Origin: Streptomyces roseoviridis
Lineage (GTDB): Bacteria > Actinomycetota > Actinomycetes > Streptomycetales > Streptomycetaceae
Reading direction: 5' to 3'
DNA: 64,000 nucleotides
Assembly (NCBI RefSeq): GCF_039535235.1
Contig: NZ_BAAAWU010000001.1
Coordinates: forward strand, 620,001-684,000
Part shown: one piece after another, positions 1 to 7,916 of the stretch
How the letters are laid out: every line of letters begins with the position of its first letter
Position numbering within the stretch: position 1 is the stretch's first letter
Program-made: the position numbers and the translations under genes
Notes under the pieces: model-generated
What the model was told of the DNA's origin: nothing
What the model saw: the letters and a program-made list of their open reading frames with translations, nothing else
Database searches by the model: none

Positions 1-351
1 CGCGTCTCCCCGACGGGTGTCCGGCTCGTCGCCGTGGCCGGCGCCCGCGCAGTACAGCACCAGATAGGCGTCGACCACCCCGAGGCTGCGGGCGAGGGCT
101 TCGGGGTCGGTGCAGTGGGCGGCCACCAGGGCCTGTCCGACCCGGTGGGCGGGGGCGGTGTCGAACGGCCGGGCGTGCAGGGCCTTCGACAGTTCGCGGG
201 CCGGCGGCAGCAGGTGCCGCTCGAGTTCCTGCCGGGTCATCGAGGTGGCCGTGACCGGGAAGACCGCCCGGCTCCAGATGGTCACGAAGCGTCTGAGTCT
301 GTCCTCCGGTCCGTCGGCGACGCAGACGGCCGGCTGGGGCGGCAGGTTCAC
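1..351 (-). CDS. N-terminal fragment of a probable GGDEF/EAL-type cyclic-di-GMP protein (runs off left edge)
   Basis: Only the first 117 codons are present; the rest lies beyond position 1. The GTG start overlaps the stop of the upstream methyltransferase gene (GTGA at 348-351), so the two are translationally coupled. The visible protein reads MNLPPQPAVCVADGPEDRLR, followed by RFVTIWSRAVFPVT, a helical stretch and GVVDAYLVLYCAG. From memory, this DGPEDRLRRF...IWSRA...F(P)VT N-terminal region is typical of streptomycete bifunctional diguanylate cyclase/phosphodiesterases, where it precedes PAS, GGDEF and EAL domains. None of those catalytic domains is visible here, so the assignment rests on N-terminal resemblance only. 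Confidence 0.5.
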   Translation of the reverse strand, partial: MNLPPQPAVCVADGPEDRLRRFVTIWSRAVFPVTATSMTRQELERHLLPPARELSKALHARPFDTAPAHRVGQALVAAHCTDPEALARSLGVVDAYLVLYCAGAGHGDEPDTRRGDA

Positions 352-1160
352 GCCTTGCGCCCCACCCCGGCGAAGCCGGAGAAGGCGAAGGGGTCCTCCT
401 CCTCGTCCGGGTCGTCGGGCCGCCACCGGGGCATGGACACGACTCCGGGCGCGACGAGCTCGGTGCCGTCGAAGAAGCGGGTGATCTCCTCGTGGGAGCG
501 CATCACCAGCGGGTTGCGGATGTCGCGGTAGACGCCGACGGCGCCGCCGGCGCGCTCCTGGGAGACGGGGATGCCCTCGTAGGAGGCGTGCGTGAGGACG
601 AGGAGGCTGCCCGGGGCGAGCGCGTCGAGGAGTTCGGCGACCGCCTCGTACGGCTCGTCGGCGTCCTCCAGGAAGTGCAGGACCGCGACGAGCAGCAGCG
701 CCACCGGGCGGTCCAGGTCGAGGAGTTCGCCGACCTCGGGGCTGTGCAGGATCTCGCGCGGCTTGCGCAGGTCGGCGGCGACCACGGCCGACCGGTCGTC
801 GCCTTCGAGCACGGCCCGGCTGTGGGCGACGGCGACCGGGTCGTGGTCGACGTAGACGACCCGCGCCCGGTCGCTCGCGGCCTGGGCGACCTCGTGGACG
901 TTTCCGAAGGTCGGTATGCCGGAGCCGATGTCGAGGAACTGGGTGATGCCCTCCGCGACGGCGTGGCGGACGGCGCGCCGCATGAAGGCCCGGTTCGCCT
1001 GCATGATCTTGGGGAGTCCGGGGAGGAACTCCAGGGCCTTGCGGGCCGCTTCCCGGTCCACTTCGAAGTTGTGCGAGCCGCCCAGATAGAAGTCGTACAT
1101 ACGGGACACGCTCGGCACCGAGATATCGATGCCCGGCGGAGCCCAGGCGGGACGCTCCAT
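348..1160 (-). CDS. SAM-dependent methyltransferase, DUF574 family
   Basis: 270-residue protein of the actinobacterial SAM-dependent methyltransferase family (DUF574/Methyltransf_19). The start at MERPAWAPPGIDISVPS fits the family, whose proteins begin with a short lead-in to SVSRMYDFYLGG. Visible hallmarks are YDFYLGGSHNFEVDR near residue 21, FMRRAVR, the SAM-binding glycine loop FLDIGSGIPT near residue 82, VVYVDHDPVAVAHSRA (acidic residue of motif II), and a C-terminal SGFAGVGRK. The natural substrate is unknown; many paralogs occur per streptomycete genome. The next gene downstream starts inside its stop codon. The 478-bp region upstream probably carries the promoter. Confidence 0.85.
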   Translation of the reverse strand: MERPAWAPPGIDISVPSVSRMYDFYLGGSHNFEVDREAARKALEFLPGLPKIMQANRAFMRRAVRHAVAEGITQFLDIGSGIPTFGNVHEVAQAASDRARVVYVDHDPVAVAHSRAVLEGDDRSAVVAADLRKPREILHSPEVGELLDLDRPVALLLVAVLHFLEDADEPYEAVAELLDALAPGSLLVLTHASYEGIPVSQERAGGAVGVYRDIRNPLVMRSHEEITRFFDGTELVAPGVVSMPRWRPDDPDEEEDPFAFSGFAGVGRKA

Positions 1161-1638
1161 CAAAGTCTCCAACAAGTCGCCACGGGATGCGGCCAGGTGT
1201 TCGCCGCGGACGTTCGAGCTGAGGCTACTGATCGCCCGCCGAGAGAGCGAGTAGAAACGGAAATTCACGATCCGTTCTTGGTCACACGCCATTGGCACGT
1301 GCGCCCGGAACGGAAGAGTTCACGCCTTCGGCCCGTGCACCTTCACGTGCGGATGGCCGTGCACGGCCCGGGCGCGCCGTCAGACCCGGACCAACGGGTC
1401 CGGAAGGCGCGATGCCCGGCTCAACGAAAGGCTACTACCGGCCACTTCCGCGCGTAAGCGATTCCGGCGGGTTCCGCCGCTCGCGCATTCCTGGGGAACG
1501 GACCGCAACGACGGGGGCGTTGGCGGCGTTGGGGTACGCGTGAGACGACAGAACGCACGGAAACGTCAAACCCGCGCACCGCGCGATCCGCTCCATCCAG
1601 GGAATCAGAGGCCGTTCCGGCCCGCGGGGCCGATCCAT
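1161..1638. other. Intergenic region between divergent genes
   Basis: 478 bp between the divergent methyltransferase (minus) and proline-rich protein (plus) genes. I see no credible coding sequence. A perfect 7-bp stem (CCGGACC/GGTCCGG, 4-nt loop) lies at 1386-1403. Promoters for both flanking genes should be here, but I cannot identify clear -35/-10 pairs. Confidence 0.5.
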
Positions 1639-2253
1639 ATGATCAGGCTGCGAGGCGTGTCCCTGTCACCTCCGTACGGATCGCTCCTGTCACGGCCCCT
1701 CGCGGCCGGCGCGCTGGTGTGGCTGCTCGCCGCACCCGTGCCCGCCGCCGCCGACGCGTGCGCCTACGCCTCGACCGGCCCCGACGGTTCGAGCGTCGCG
1801 ATCGTGTCCACCGGTCCGGGGCCCTGCTTCCCGAGCCACCCGCCGCACCCGACTCATCCGCCCCACCCCACACACCCACCCCACCCCAGCAAGCCGCCGA
1901 AGCCGACCGGGAAACCGACCCCGAAGCCGACGGCCAAGCCGCGTCCGCCCGCCCCCGCGCCGCCGCCCGCCACCCGGCCCGCCCCGCCGCCGAGGCCGGT
2001 GCCGCCAGCGAAGCCCGCTCCGCCGCGCCCCGCGCCCCCGGAGCCCGAGCCGGTGCCCGAGCCGCCGGCGCCCCCTTCGCCGTCTCCCGCGCCGACCCTG
2101 CGCCCCCGGCCGCCGGCCCCGGTCGCCCTGCCGCACTACCGGCGCACGGCCCGGGCCAAGCCGAAGAGCGCCCCGAACGTCCTGAGCACCACCCTGCTCA
2201 TCACCGCCCCCGCAGTGCTCGCGACCGCGATCCTGCGCTCCCGTTCCCGTTGA
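1639..2253 (+). CDS. Secreted proline-rich repeat protein with C-terminal membrane anchor
   Basis: About 204 residues from the ATG at 1639. It has a signal-peptide-like N-terminus (LAAGALVWLLAAPVPAAADA), a short segment with two cysteines (DACAYAST...GPCFPS), then over 100 residues of Pro/Lys/His repeats (THPPHP units followed by KPTPKPTAKP and PAPP-type runs). A C-terminal hydrophobic segment (LSTTLLITAPAVLATAIL) ends in RSRSR. This layout suggests a cell-wall-spanning stalk anchored in the membrane, but no enzymatic domain is visible. An earlier in-frame start at 1540 would precede the signal peptide with a basic leader and is less likely. It is followed 18 bp later by the DUF4239-like gene, so the two may be co-transcribed. 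Confidence 0.6.
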   Translation: MIRLRGVSLSPPYGSLLSRPLAAGALVWLLAAPVPAAADACAYASTGPDGSSVAIVSTGPGPCFPSHPPHPTHPPHPTHPPHPSKPPKPTGKPTPKPTAKPRPPAPAPPPATRPAPPPRPVPPAKPAPPRPAPPEPEPVPEPPAPPSPSPAPTLRPRPPAPVALPHYRRTARAKPKSAPNVLSTTLLITAPAVLATAILRSRSR

Positions 2254-2271
2254 TCCCCCCGGAGTGCACAC

Positions 2272-3036
2272 GTGTCCGAATGGCTTGTTCTGACCCTCGC
2301 GATGGCCGCCGCCTGCGCCGTCGTGCTCACCATCGTCGTCATCAACAACCGCCGGATCCCCGAGGACGACGACCCCAGCGAGACCCCGGACGTCATCGAG
2401 TACATGACGATGATGATCGGCGTGGTGTACGCCATCGTCCTCGGCCTCGCCATCGCCGGCGTCTGGGAGGCCCGCAGCGCGGCGCAGGAGACGGTGCGCC
2501 AGGAGGCGCAGGCGCTGCACGAGATCTCCGCGCGGGCCGAGGTCTACCCGCAGGCCGTGCGGGAGCGCATCCGGGCCGACGTCGACGCGTACGTGTCGTA
2601 CGTCGTCGAGGAGGAGTTCCCGCACATGGCGGAGCACGGCGAGCTGACCGAACGGGGCAGGGAGCTCCTGGAGCAGGTCCGCCGCGGCGTGACCGACTAC
2701 CAGCCCGCCAACGACTTCGAGGGCCAGGCCTACCAGCCGCTGGTGGACCAGGTGGCCGTCGCCGACGACGCCCGCGGGGCGCGCGGGCAGAGCGCCGGCG
2801 AGACGATGCCGGGGGTGGTGTGGTTCGGCCTCATCATCGGCGCCCTGGTGACGGTGGGACTGATCTTCACCCTCCAGATCCGGCGCACCGGAAGGGAACT
2901 GCTGCTCGCCGGCCTGTTCAGCGCGCTCATCGCCTTCCTGCTCTTCCTGATCTGGAACTTCGACGCGCCGTACGGGCGGGGGATCTCGGCGACCGCGGGA
3001 CCCTTCACCGACCTGTTCCCGCGGCTCACGGACTGA
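2272..3036 (+). CDS. DUF4239-type integral membrane protein
   Basis: 254 residues beginning with GTG, preceded by GGAG at 2260-2263. Membrane segments are visible at about residues 5-24 (VLTLAMAAACAVVLTIVVI), 46-66 (MMIGVVYAIVLGLAIAGVW), 184-204 (VVWFGLIIGALVTVGLIFTL) and 212-230 (LLLAGLFSALIAFLLFLIW). A long helical, charged soluble segment lies between TM2 and TM3. TM2 running into WEARSAAQETVRQEAQAL is characteristic of DUF4239/bestrophin-like proteins; function is not established. It lies 18 bp downstream of the proline-rich protein gene on the same strand. Confidence 0.75.
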   Translation: MSEWLVLTLAMAAACAVVLTIVVINNRRIPEDDDPSETPDVIEYMTMMIGVVYAIVLGLAIAGVWEARSAAQETVRQEAQALHEISARAEVYPQAVRERIRADVDAYVSYVVEEEFPHMAEHGELTERGRELLEQVRRGVTDYQPANDFEGQAYQPLVDQVAVADDARGARGQSAGETMPGVVWFGLIIGALVTVGLIFTLQIRRTGRELLLAGLFSALIAFLLFLIWNFDAPYGRGISATAGPFTDLFPRLTD

Positions 3037-3203
3037 CCGCGGGACGGCCCGTGGGCCGTACGGGGGACACGCGTGCCCCATTCGCCGGTCTGGGATCGCG
3101 GCTGTGGTAATGGACTCCTAGCGTTTCGGACATCGAGGTGCATTCCCTGCCCTTTGCGGAAAACCCTTCCGCGGCTGCTCCTCGGAATCCGGAGGACTCA
3201 CGC

Positions 3204-3770
3204 ATGCACGCGATACGTGCCGCTTCCACCGCTCTGCTGGGAGCGGCCACCCTCGCCCTGGCCGCTCCCCTCTCCGTCGCCGCCGACGGCGCCCCGGCGC
3301 CGAACCCCCAGGCGGCCCGGGCGAAGGCACCGGGCGATTTCCTCGTCTCCCCCGCCGTCGTGGCGCCCGGGGGCCGGGTCACCCTGAGCGCCCCCGGCTG
3401 CGCGAGCACGGCGACGGCCTCGGCCGGCATCTTCGACACGGTCACGATCGCCCCCGGCTCGGCCGCCACCGCCACGGTGGACATCGACGCCAAGCGGGGC
3501 GCCGTCTACACGGTCTCCTTCAACTGCACGGGCGGCGTGCAGGGCTCCGTCGACCTCACCATCAGCGGCTTCCCGACGCCGACGCCGACTCCCACACCGA
3601 CGGCCAGTTCGACGCTGCTCCCCCCGCCGCGCGGGGTGCAGGGCGGTCTCGGCGGCTCGGTCGGACCGGGCGCCTGGACGATCGCGGCCGGTGGCGCCAT
3701 GGTGCTGGCGGCGGCGGGCGGCGCGGTCTTCGTGGTCCGTCGCAGGGCGGCCGCCGGCCGGCGCGGCTGA
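3204..3770 (+). CDS. Secreted surface protein with C-terminal TM and basic tail (sortase-neighbour paralog A)
   Basis: 188 residues from the ATG at 3204, preceded by GGAGGA. A signal peptide ends around APLSVAADG. The middle reads like a single beta-sandwich (FLVSPAVVAPGGRVTLSAPG, AVYTVSFNCTGGVQ) with two cysteines. A Pro-Thr linker (PTPTPTPTPT), then GGLGGSVGPG, a hydrophobic helix and VVRRRAAAGRRG close the protein. It is a clear paralog of the gene at 3906-4436: both share the VSPA/VIPSAV...G(S/G)..T(L/I)T sandwich, the Cys pair, a GGLGG block and a TM plus RRR end. No LPXTG motif is present. The class F sortase gene at 4784 lies close by, suggesting, without proof, a cell-wall surface role. 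Confidence 0.75.
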   Translation: MHAIRAASTALLGAATLALAAPLSVAADGAPAPNPQAARAKAPGDFLVSPAVVAPGGRVTLSAPGCASTATASAGIFDTVTIAPGSAATATVDIDAKRGAVYTVSFNCTGGVQGSVDLTISGFPTPTPTPTPTASSTLLPPPRGVQGGLGGSVGPGAWTIAAGGAMVLAAAGGAVFVVRRRAAAGRRG

Positions 3771-3832
3771 CGGCGCCGACGGTGCCCCGATCCGCACCGC
3801 CGGCATCCGCCACCACGACCCGCACCGCCATG

Positions 3833-3878
3833 ACGCCCGTCGCCCCCGGATCCTTAGGGATCCGGGGGCGACGGGCGT
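3833..3878. terminator. Long perfect inverted repeat, bidirectional terminator
   Basis: Perfect 21-bp arms (3833-3853 and 3858-3878) with a 4-nt TTAG loop, lying between the convergent paralogous surface-protein genes. There is no T-tract, as is usual for streptomycete terminators. Confidence 0.8.
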
Positions 3879-3905
3879 TGCGGGCCGACCGGGAGGTTCG
3901 GCCGG

Positions 3906-4436
3906 TCAGACCCCCGCGCCGGACATGCGGCGCCGGCGGACGATGAACAGGCCGCCGCCCAGGGCTGCGGCGGCGACGAGGCTGCCGCCCACCGCCATCT
4001 CGGTGGAGCTGGGGGCGAGCGCGCCGCCCAGACCGCCCGAGGTGCCCTGGCCGGCCAGCACGCGGAACCGGTGGGTGAGCACCCGGTTGGGGCTCGTGCA
4101 GTTGACGGTCAGGGTGTGCTCGCCGGGCGTGGCGTGGTTGTAGACGCGGGCGACGGCGCTGGAGACGCCACCGAAGGGCGCGGAGAGGCTGACCGTCGGG
4201 AAGGCGGAGGAGGAGACGACGCCGCCGCCGCAGCCCTTGACGGTGATGGTGAGGGTCGATCCCTGGTGGACCGCGGAGGGGATGACGTTGACGTGGATGC
4301 CGTCACCGCCCCGCTGCACCGCGGAGGAACCGACGGTGACACTGCTGGGCCCGTGGGTGGCGGTGGCGAGGGGGGCCGCGAGCCCGAGCGCCGCGAACGC
4401 GGTCGCCGTCACCGCCAGAGTGCGTGCAGCACGCAT
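3906..4436 (-). CDS. Secreted surface protein with C-terminal TM and basic tail (sortase-neighbour paralog B)
   Basis: 176 residues; the ATG at 4436 is preceded by GGAGG. The signal peptide is MRAARTLAVTATAFAALG... ending near ATATHG. The mature part has one beta-rich domain (VNVIPSAVHQGSTLTITVKG, EHTLTVNCTSP) with two cysteines. Then come GTSGGLGGALAPS, a hydrophobic helix (VGGSLVAAAALGGGLFIV) and RRRRMSGAGV. Same layout as the convergent paralog at 3204-3770, so the pair probably arose by inverted duplication. There is no LPXTG; the GGLGG block sits where a sorting motif would be expected. The sortase gene at 4784 is divergent from this one. Confidence 0.75.
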   Translation of the reverse strand: MRAARTLAVTATAFAALGLAAPLATATHGPSSVTVGSSAVQRGGDGIHVNVIPSAVHQGSTLTITVKGCGGGVVSSSAFPTVSLSAPFGGVSSAVARVYNHATPGEHTLTVNCTSPNRVLTHRFRVLAGQGTSGGLGGALAPSSTEMAVGGSLVAAAALGGGLFIVRRRRMSGAGV

Positions 4437-4783
4437 GGTTGAACCTCCAGTGGAAGACGCCCCAAAGCGGTGCTCCGGGAGATTCGACGAGTACGCCTTC
4501 CATGACGAACCATCACAAAACGGAAAGGTCCGCGCACTTCGGCGCTGGGCCACCCCGGTGAGCCCCCGTACCGGCCGAACGGGGGTGGGAATCCGGTCGA
4601 GCCGCAGGTCACACGGCGTCGGCGTGATGATCTGACGAATACTCGGATGGGTCATCCGCCGTTCACCCGGCCCGCGGCCCCGGCGCACCCGCCGCGGCGG
4701 CCCCGCCACCCGTTCGCCCCGCTCTGATCGCCGGTCGGCGTCCCCGCCCTTACCGTTCCACGTGACGCCACCAAGGGAGGACC
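4437..4783. other. Intergenic region between surface protein B and sortase
   Basis: 347 bp separating divergent genes. No credible coding sequence is seen. It presumably holds the promoters of the surface protein (minus) and the sortase (plus). GGGAGG precedes the sortase ATG at about 4774-4779. Confidence 0.4.
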
Positions 4784-5443
4784 ATGAGCCCCAAGGACTT
4801 CAGCCTCTTCGAAGCCGCCAGGAGACGCCAACCCTGGGGCGCCCTGGCCCTCGTCATGCTCTCGGGCCTGGCGATAATGCGCAACGGGGTCGGCTTCGAG
4901 TCCGGTCCGCCCCAACCCGCGGCGGCGGCCCGCCCGGTGGCCCGTCCGGTCGGCCCGGCGCCCACCACCGCCGGCCTCCAGGAGCTGCCCTTCGCCCCGG
5001 CCTCGCGGATCAGGATCCCGGCGATCCGGGTGGCCGCTCCGATCATGGACGTGGGCCTGGACCAGAACGGCTGGATCGCCGCTCCGCCGCCGCAGGACGC
5101 CAACCTCGCCGGCTGGTACCAGAACGGCATCGCGCCGGGTCAGCGCGGCACCGCGGTCGTGGTGGGCCACGTCGACAACACGGCGGGCCCGGCGGTCTTC
5201 TACGGCCTCGGCTCGCTGGAGAAGGGCCAGCACGTCGAGGTGGACCGTTACGACGGCCGGGTGGCCGTCTTCGAGATCTACGGGGTCGAGGTCTACCAGA
5301 AGGACAACTTCCCCGGCGTCCAGGTCTACGGCGACACCGGGCAGCCCGAGCTGCGGGTGATCACCTGCGGCGGCGGCTACTCGCGCGCCCGCGGCTACGA
5401 GGGGAACGTCGTGGTCTACGCCCGGATGGTGGGCTCCCGGTAG
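4784..5443 (+). CDS. Class F sortase
   Basis: 219 residues with a basic N-terminus (ARRRQ), a membrane segment (WGALALVMLSGLAIM) and a Pro/Ala linker, then a sortase barrel from about residue 65 (ASRIRIPAIRVAAPIM). Catalytic signatures are AVVVGHVDN (His), VITCGGGYSRARGY (Cys followed by a loop), with the Arg in or near that loop. The short barrel and the TCGGG...GY(E)GNVVV end are typical of actinobacterial class F sortases, membrane-bound transpeptidases whose substrates are mostly unknown. The start is supported by AGGGAGG a few bases upstream. The two short TM-anchored surface proteins immediately to the left are candidate partners. Confidence 0.9.
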   Translation: MSPKDFSLFEAARRRQPWGALALVMLSGLAIMRNGVGFESGPPQPAAAARPVARPVGPAPTTAGLQELPFAPASRIRIPAIRVAAPIMDVGLDQNGWIAAPPPQDANLAGWYQNGIAPGQRGTAVVVGHVDNTAGPAVFYGLGSLEKGQHVEVDRYDGRVAVFEIYGVEVYQKDNFPGVQVYGDTGQPELRVITCGGGYSRARGYEGNVVVYARMVGSR

Positions 5444-5468
5444 CCGGACCAGGGCCGGACACGCACGG

Positions 5469-5501
5469 AGGGCCCCGGCGCGCGGACGGCGCCGGGGCCC
5501 T
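5469..5501. terminator. Inverted-repeat terminator between sortase and deacetylase genes
   Basis: Perfect 13-bp arms (AGGGCCCCGGCGC and its complement) with a 7-nt loop between the convergent sortase and polysaccharide deacetylase genes. It likely serves both. Confidence 0.75.
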
Positions 5502-5520
5502 CGTCGTACCGCCGGTGGGC

Positions 5521-6405
5521 TCAGCGGCGGGGAACGGTGATGCTGTAGCCCGCGTCGAGGAGTTCGGGCAGATAGCGCCTGAGGGCGGTGACCGTGTGGG
5601 AGCGGTTGCCGCCGGCGTCGTGGTTGAGGACGACCACGCCGGGGCCGGCGCCGTCGAGGACGCGGCGCACGATGCTGTCGGCGGGAGGCTCCTTCCAGTC
5701 GAGGGTGTCGACGGTCCAGGCGAGCGGTTCCATGCCGAGTTCCGCGGCGATCTCGAACGAGTGGCGGTTCCAGGCCCCGTAGGGCGCCCGGTACCAGAGG
5801 GGCGGGGCGCCGAGGGCCCGTTCGACGACGTCGCTGGTGGAGCCGAGCTCCTGGCGGATGCGGGAGGGTCGCAGCCTGGGCACCAGGGGATGGGACCAGG
5901 AGTGGTTGCCGACCACGTGGCCGTCGTCGGCCATCTCCTTGAGCAGGTCCTCACGGCCGGCCGCCATCTCGCCGCAGACGAAGAACATCGCGCGGCAGCC
6001 GTGGCGGCGCAGGACGGCGAGGATCTCCGGCGTGTAACGCGGGTCGGGGCCGTCGTCGAAGCTGAGCACCATGGAGCGTCCGACGCCGGTGAGATGGAGG
6101 AAGGGCCGGGTCCGCACCGGGGGGACCGCCTTGCGGAAGGCGGGCGGTGCGTAGCCGGTCATGGGCTGGAGCCGGTACGCGGAGGGTCTCAGCCGGGCGG
6201 CCTGGGCCTGGGGCCCGGCCGCCGCGCCGGGCGGGGCGGGCGCGGGCCGGCCGGCCGGGGGTGCGGCGCCGGGCGCGGCGGCGGGCGGGCCGTCGGGGCC
6301 GGTCAGGCGGTCGGTGGCGAAGACTCCGACGGCCGTGGTGGCGCCGAGGGCGGCGGCGAGGCGCAGCAGCGACCGCCGCCCTGTGGTCGTCTCATCCTTT
6401 TTCAT
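5521..6405 (-). CDS. Secreted polysaccharide deacetylase (NodB / carbohydrate esterase 4)
   Basis: 294 residues from the ATG at 6405. The N-terminus (GRRSLLRLAAALGATTAVGV) looks like a Tat or lipid-free export signal, followed by a 50-residue Ala/Pro linker. The NodB domain spans about residues 105-294. Motif 1 is LSFDDGPD (catalytic base and metal Asp), motif 2 NHSWSHP (HxxxH metal ligands), motif 3 RAPYGAWN, motif 4 TVDTLDWK and motif 5 VVVLNHDAG. All metal and catalytic residues are present, so a Zn-dependent de-N-acetylase acting on cell-wall glycan or another GlcNAc polymer is expected. It is the last gene of a minus-strand pair with the CapA-like lipoprotein, 90 bp upstream. Confidence 0.92.
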   Translation of the reverse strand: MKKDETTTGRRSLLRLAAALGATTAVGVFATDRLTGPDGPPAAAPGAAPPAGRPAPAPPGAAAGPQAQAARLRPSAYRLQPMTGYAPPAFRKAVPPVRTRPFLHLTGVGRSMVLSFDDGPDPRYTPEILAVLRRHGCRAMFFVCGEMAAGREDLLKEMADDGHVVGNHSWSHPLVPRLRPSRIRQELGSTSDVVERALGAPPLWYRAPYGAWNRHSFEIAAELGMEPLAWTVDTLDWKEPPADSIVRRVLDGAGPGVVVLNHDAGGNRSHTVTALRRYLPELLDAGYSITVPRR

Positions 6406-6495
6406 GACCAATGGTGCGAACGGAGGACGTCGCGGCCCGCGCAGCGACACCGGCGCCCGGCCGAGAAGCACCTGATGAGCCGATAGGGCGGGCGG

Positions 6496-7686
6496 CTACT
6501 CCCCCATGACGAGTCCGTCGGCGGCGGCGCCCCGGCCCTCGACGACCTCGCGGATGGTGTCGCGGATCTCGGTGTACTGCCGCTCCCCCTGCCGGATGGC
6601 GGCGTTGAGGTTCACCACCCGTCCGCGTGCGGTGTCGAAGTACTGGGGGATGAACTCGGCCCGGGTCACCTCCCACCGGCCGCCGGGCGCGGCGGGCGGG
6701 CCGAAGGTGAAGCGGGCCAGGGTGCCCTCGTTGCCGCGGCGGTCGTAGGAGCCCGCGTAGTTGATCATGTCACCGGCGATCTGGTCGCCCATGCCGTAGG
6801 CGATCCAGGTGCCGTTGACCTTCTCGTACGCCTGCGGCACATGGGCGTGCGTGCCGAGCAGCAGATCGATGTCGGGGCGACCGCCGGTGCGCGAAGCGGT
6901 CAGGGCGCGGCCGAGGGTGAGCTGCTGCTCGTCGGGGGCGGTCTGCCACTCGGTGCCCCAGTGGAGGGAGACGACCACGACGTCGGCCCCGGCCTGCCGG
7001 GCGGCGCGGGCGTCGGCGAGGATCTTCTGCTCGTCGATGAGGTTGACGGCCCAGGGCTGCCCCTCGGGCAGCGGATAGCCGTTGGTGCCGTAGGTGTAGG
7101 CGAGCTGGGCGACGGTGGCGCCGCCCGCCTCGAGGAGGGTGGGCCGGGCCGCCTCCTCGGCGGTACGGGCGGAGCCCGCGTGGCGGACGCCGGCCTCGTC
7201 GAGGGCGTCGAGGGTGCGGCCCAGCCCGGCGGCGCCGTCGTCCAGGGTGTGGTTCGAGGCGGTGGAGCAGGAGTCGTAGCCGGTCTCCTTGAGGGCCTCG
7301 GCGACCTCGGGCGGCGACTTGAAGGCGGGGTAGCCGGTGTAGGGACCGCCCGGCTTGCCGTAGACGGTCTCCATGTGGCAGATCGCCAGGTCGGCGGCGG
7401 AGACGACCGGCTTGACGCCGGAGAGCATGGGGCGGAAGTCGTAGCCCCGGCCACCGGCGTCGGCGGCGGCCTGGCGGATGATCGAGGCGTGCGGAAGGAC
7501 GTCGCCGGAGGCGACGAGGGTGAAGGAGGCCGGCGCGGACGCGCCCCCGGGCGCGGCGGGCCGGTTCGGCGCCTTGCCGGTGGCCGCCGGTGAGGGGGGT
7601 GTGCGGTCCGCGGCGGCGCAGCCGGTGGCGGCGGCGAGCAGGACGGCGGCGAGGGCCGCCGCGCCGGGTCTGGTGCGTGGGGTCAT
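6496..7686 (-). CDS. CapA family (PGA_cap) metallophosphatase-like lipoprotein
   Basis: 396 residues. The N-terminus MTPRTRPGAAALAAVLLAAA leads directly to TGCAAADR, a lipobox giving a probable lipoprotein. A short linker precedes the CapA/PgsA-type domain with TLVASGDVLPH, AICHMETVYG, STASNHTLDDG, VVVSLHWGTEW and LLGTHAHVPQ; these Asp/His/Asn motifs form the dinuclear metal site of the metallophosphatase-like fold. CapA is linked to poly-gamma-glutamate in Bacillus, but most actinobacterial members have no known substrate. It lies upstream of the polysaccharide deacetylase on the same strand, consistent with envelope polymer metabolism. Confidence 0.88.
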   Translation of the reverse strand: MTPRTRPGAAALAAVLLAAATGCAAADRTPPSPAATGKAPNRPAAPGGASAPASFTLVASGDVLPHASIIRQAAADAGGRGYDFRPMLSGVKPVVSAADLAICHMETVYGKPGGPYTGYPAFKSPPEVAEALKETGYDSCSTASNHTLDDGAAGLGRTLDALDEAGVRHAGSARTAEEAARPTLLEAGGATVAQLAYTYGTNGYPLPEGQPWAVNLIDEQKILADARAARQAGADVVVVSLHWGTEWQTAPDEQQLTLGRALTASRTGGRPDIDLLLGTHAHVPQAYEKVNGTWIAYGMGDQIAGDMINYAGSYDRRGNEGTLARFTFGPPAAPGGRWEVTRAEFIPQYFDTARGRVVNLNAAIRQGERQYTEIRDTIREVVEGRGAAADGLVMGE

Positions 7687-7892
7687 CTGCCGAACTCCGC
7701 TGATTCATGGGATGAACATCTGTTCATGCGAATTCACAGTGGACGAAGACCCCAGTCAAGGGTCATTGCCGCAGGGCGGGGTAAACCCCGCTGAATCGGA
7801 CGCAACGGTTCCGCCCGACCGCTCGCCGTACCGTTCAGCGCTCGGTGCGACCGTTCGTCGCAGACATCCGTCCGTTCCCTGTCCCCCCGCCG

Positions 7893-7908
7893 TACGAATG
7901 CGTTCGTA
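7893..7908. promoter_or_regulatory. Palindrome upstream of the ECF sigma gene
   Basis: Inverted repeat TACGAA-TGCG-TTCGTA ending 8 bp before the sigma-factor ATG, within the expected leader or promoter. It could be an operator or part of an autoregulated promoter; binding protein unknown. Confidence 0.35.
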
Positions 7909-7916
7909 TACGGCGC

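Noticed and set aside
3204..4436. LPXTG sorting signals on the two surface proteins
   Set aside because: No LPxTG or LAxTG before the TM helix in either protein; only GGLGG is found.
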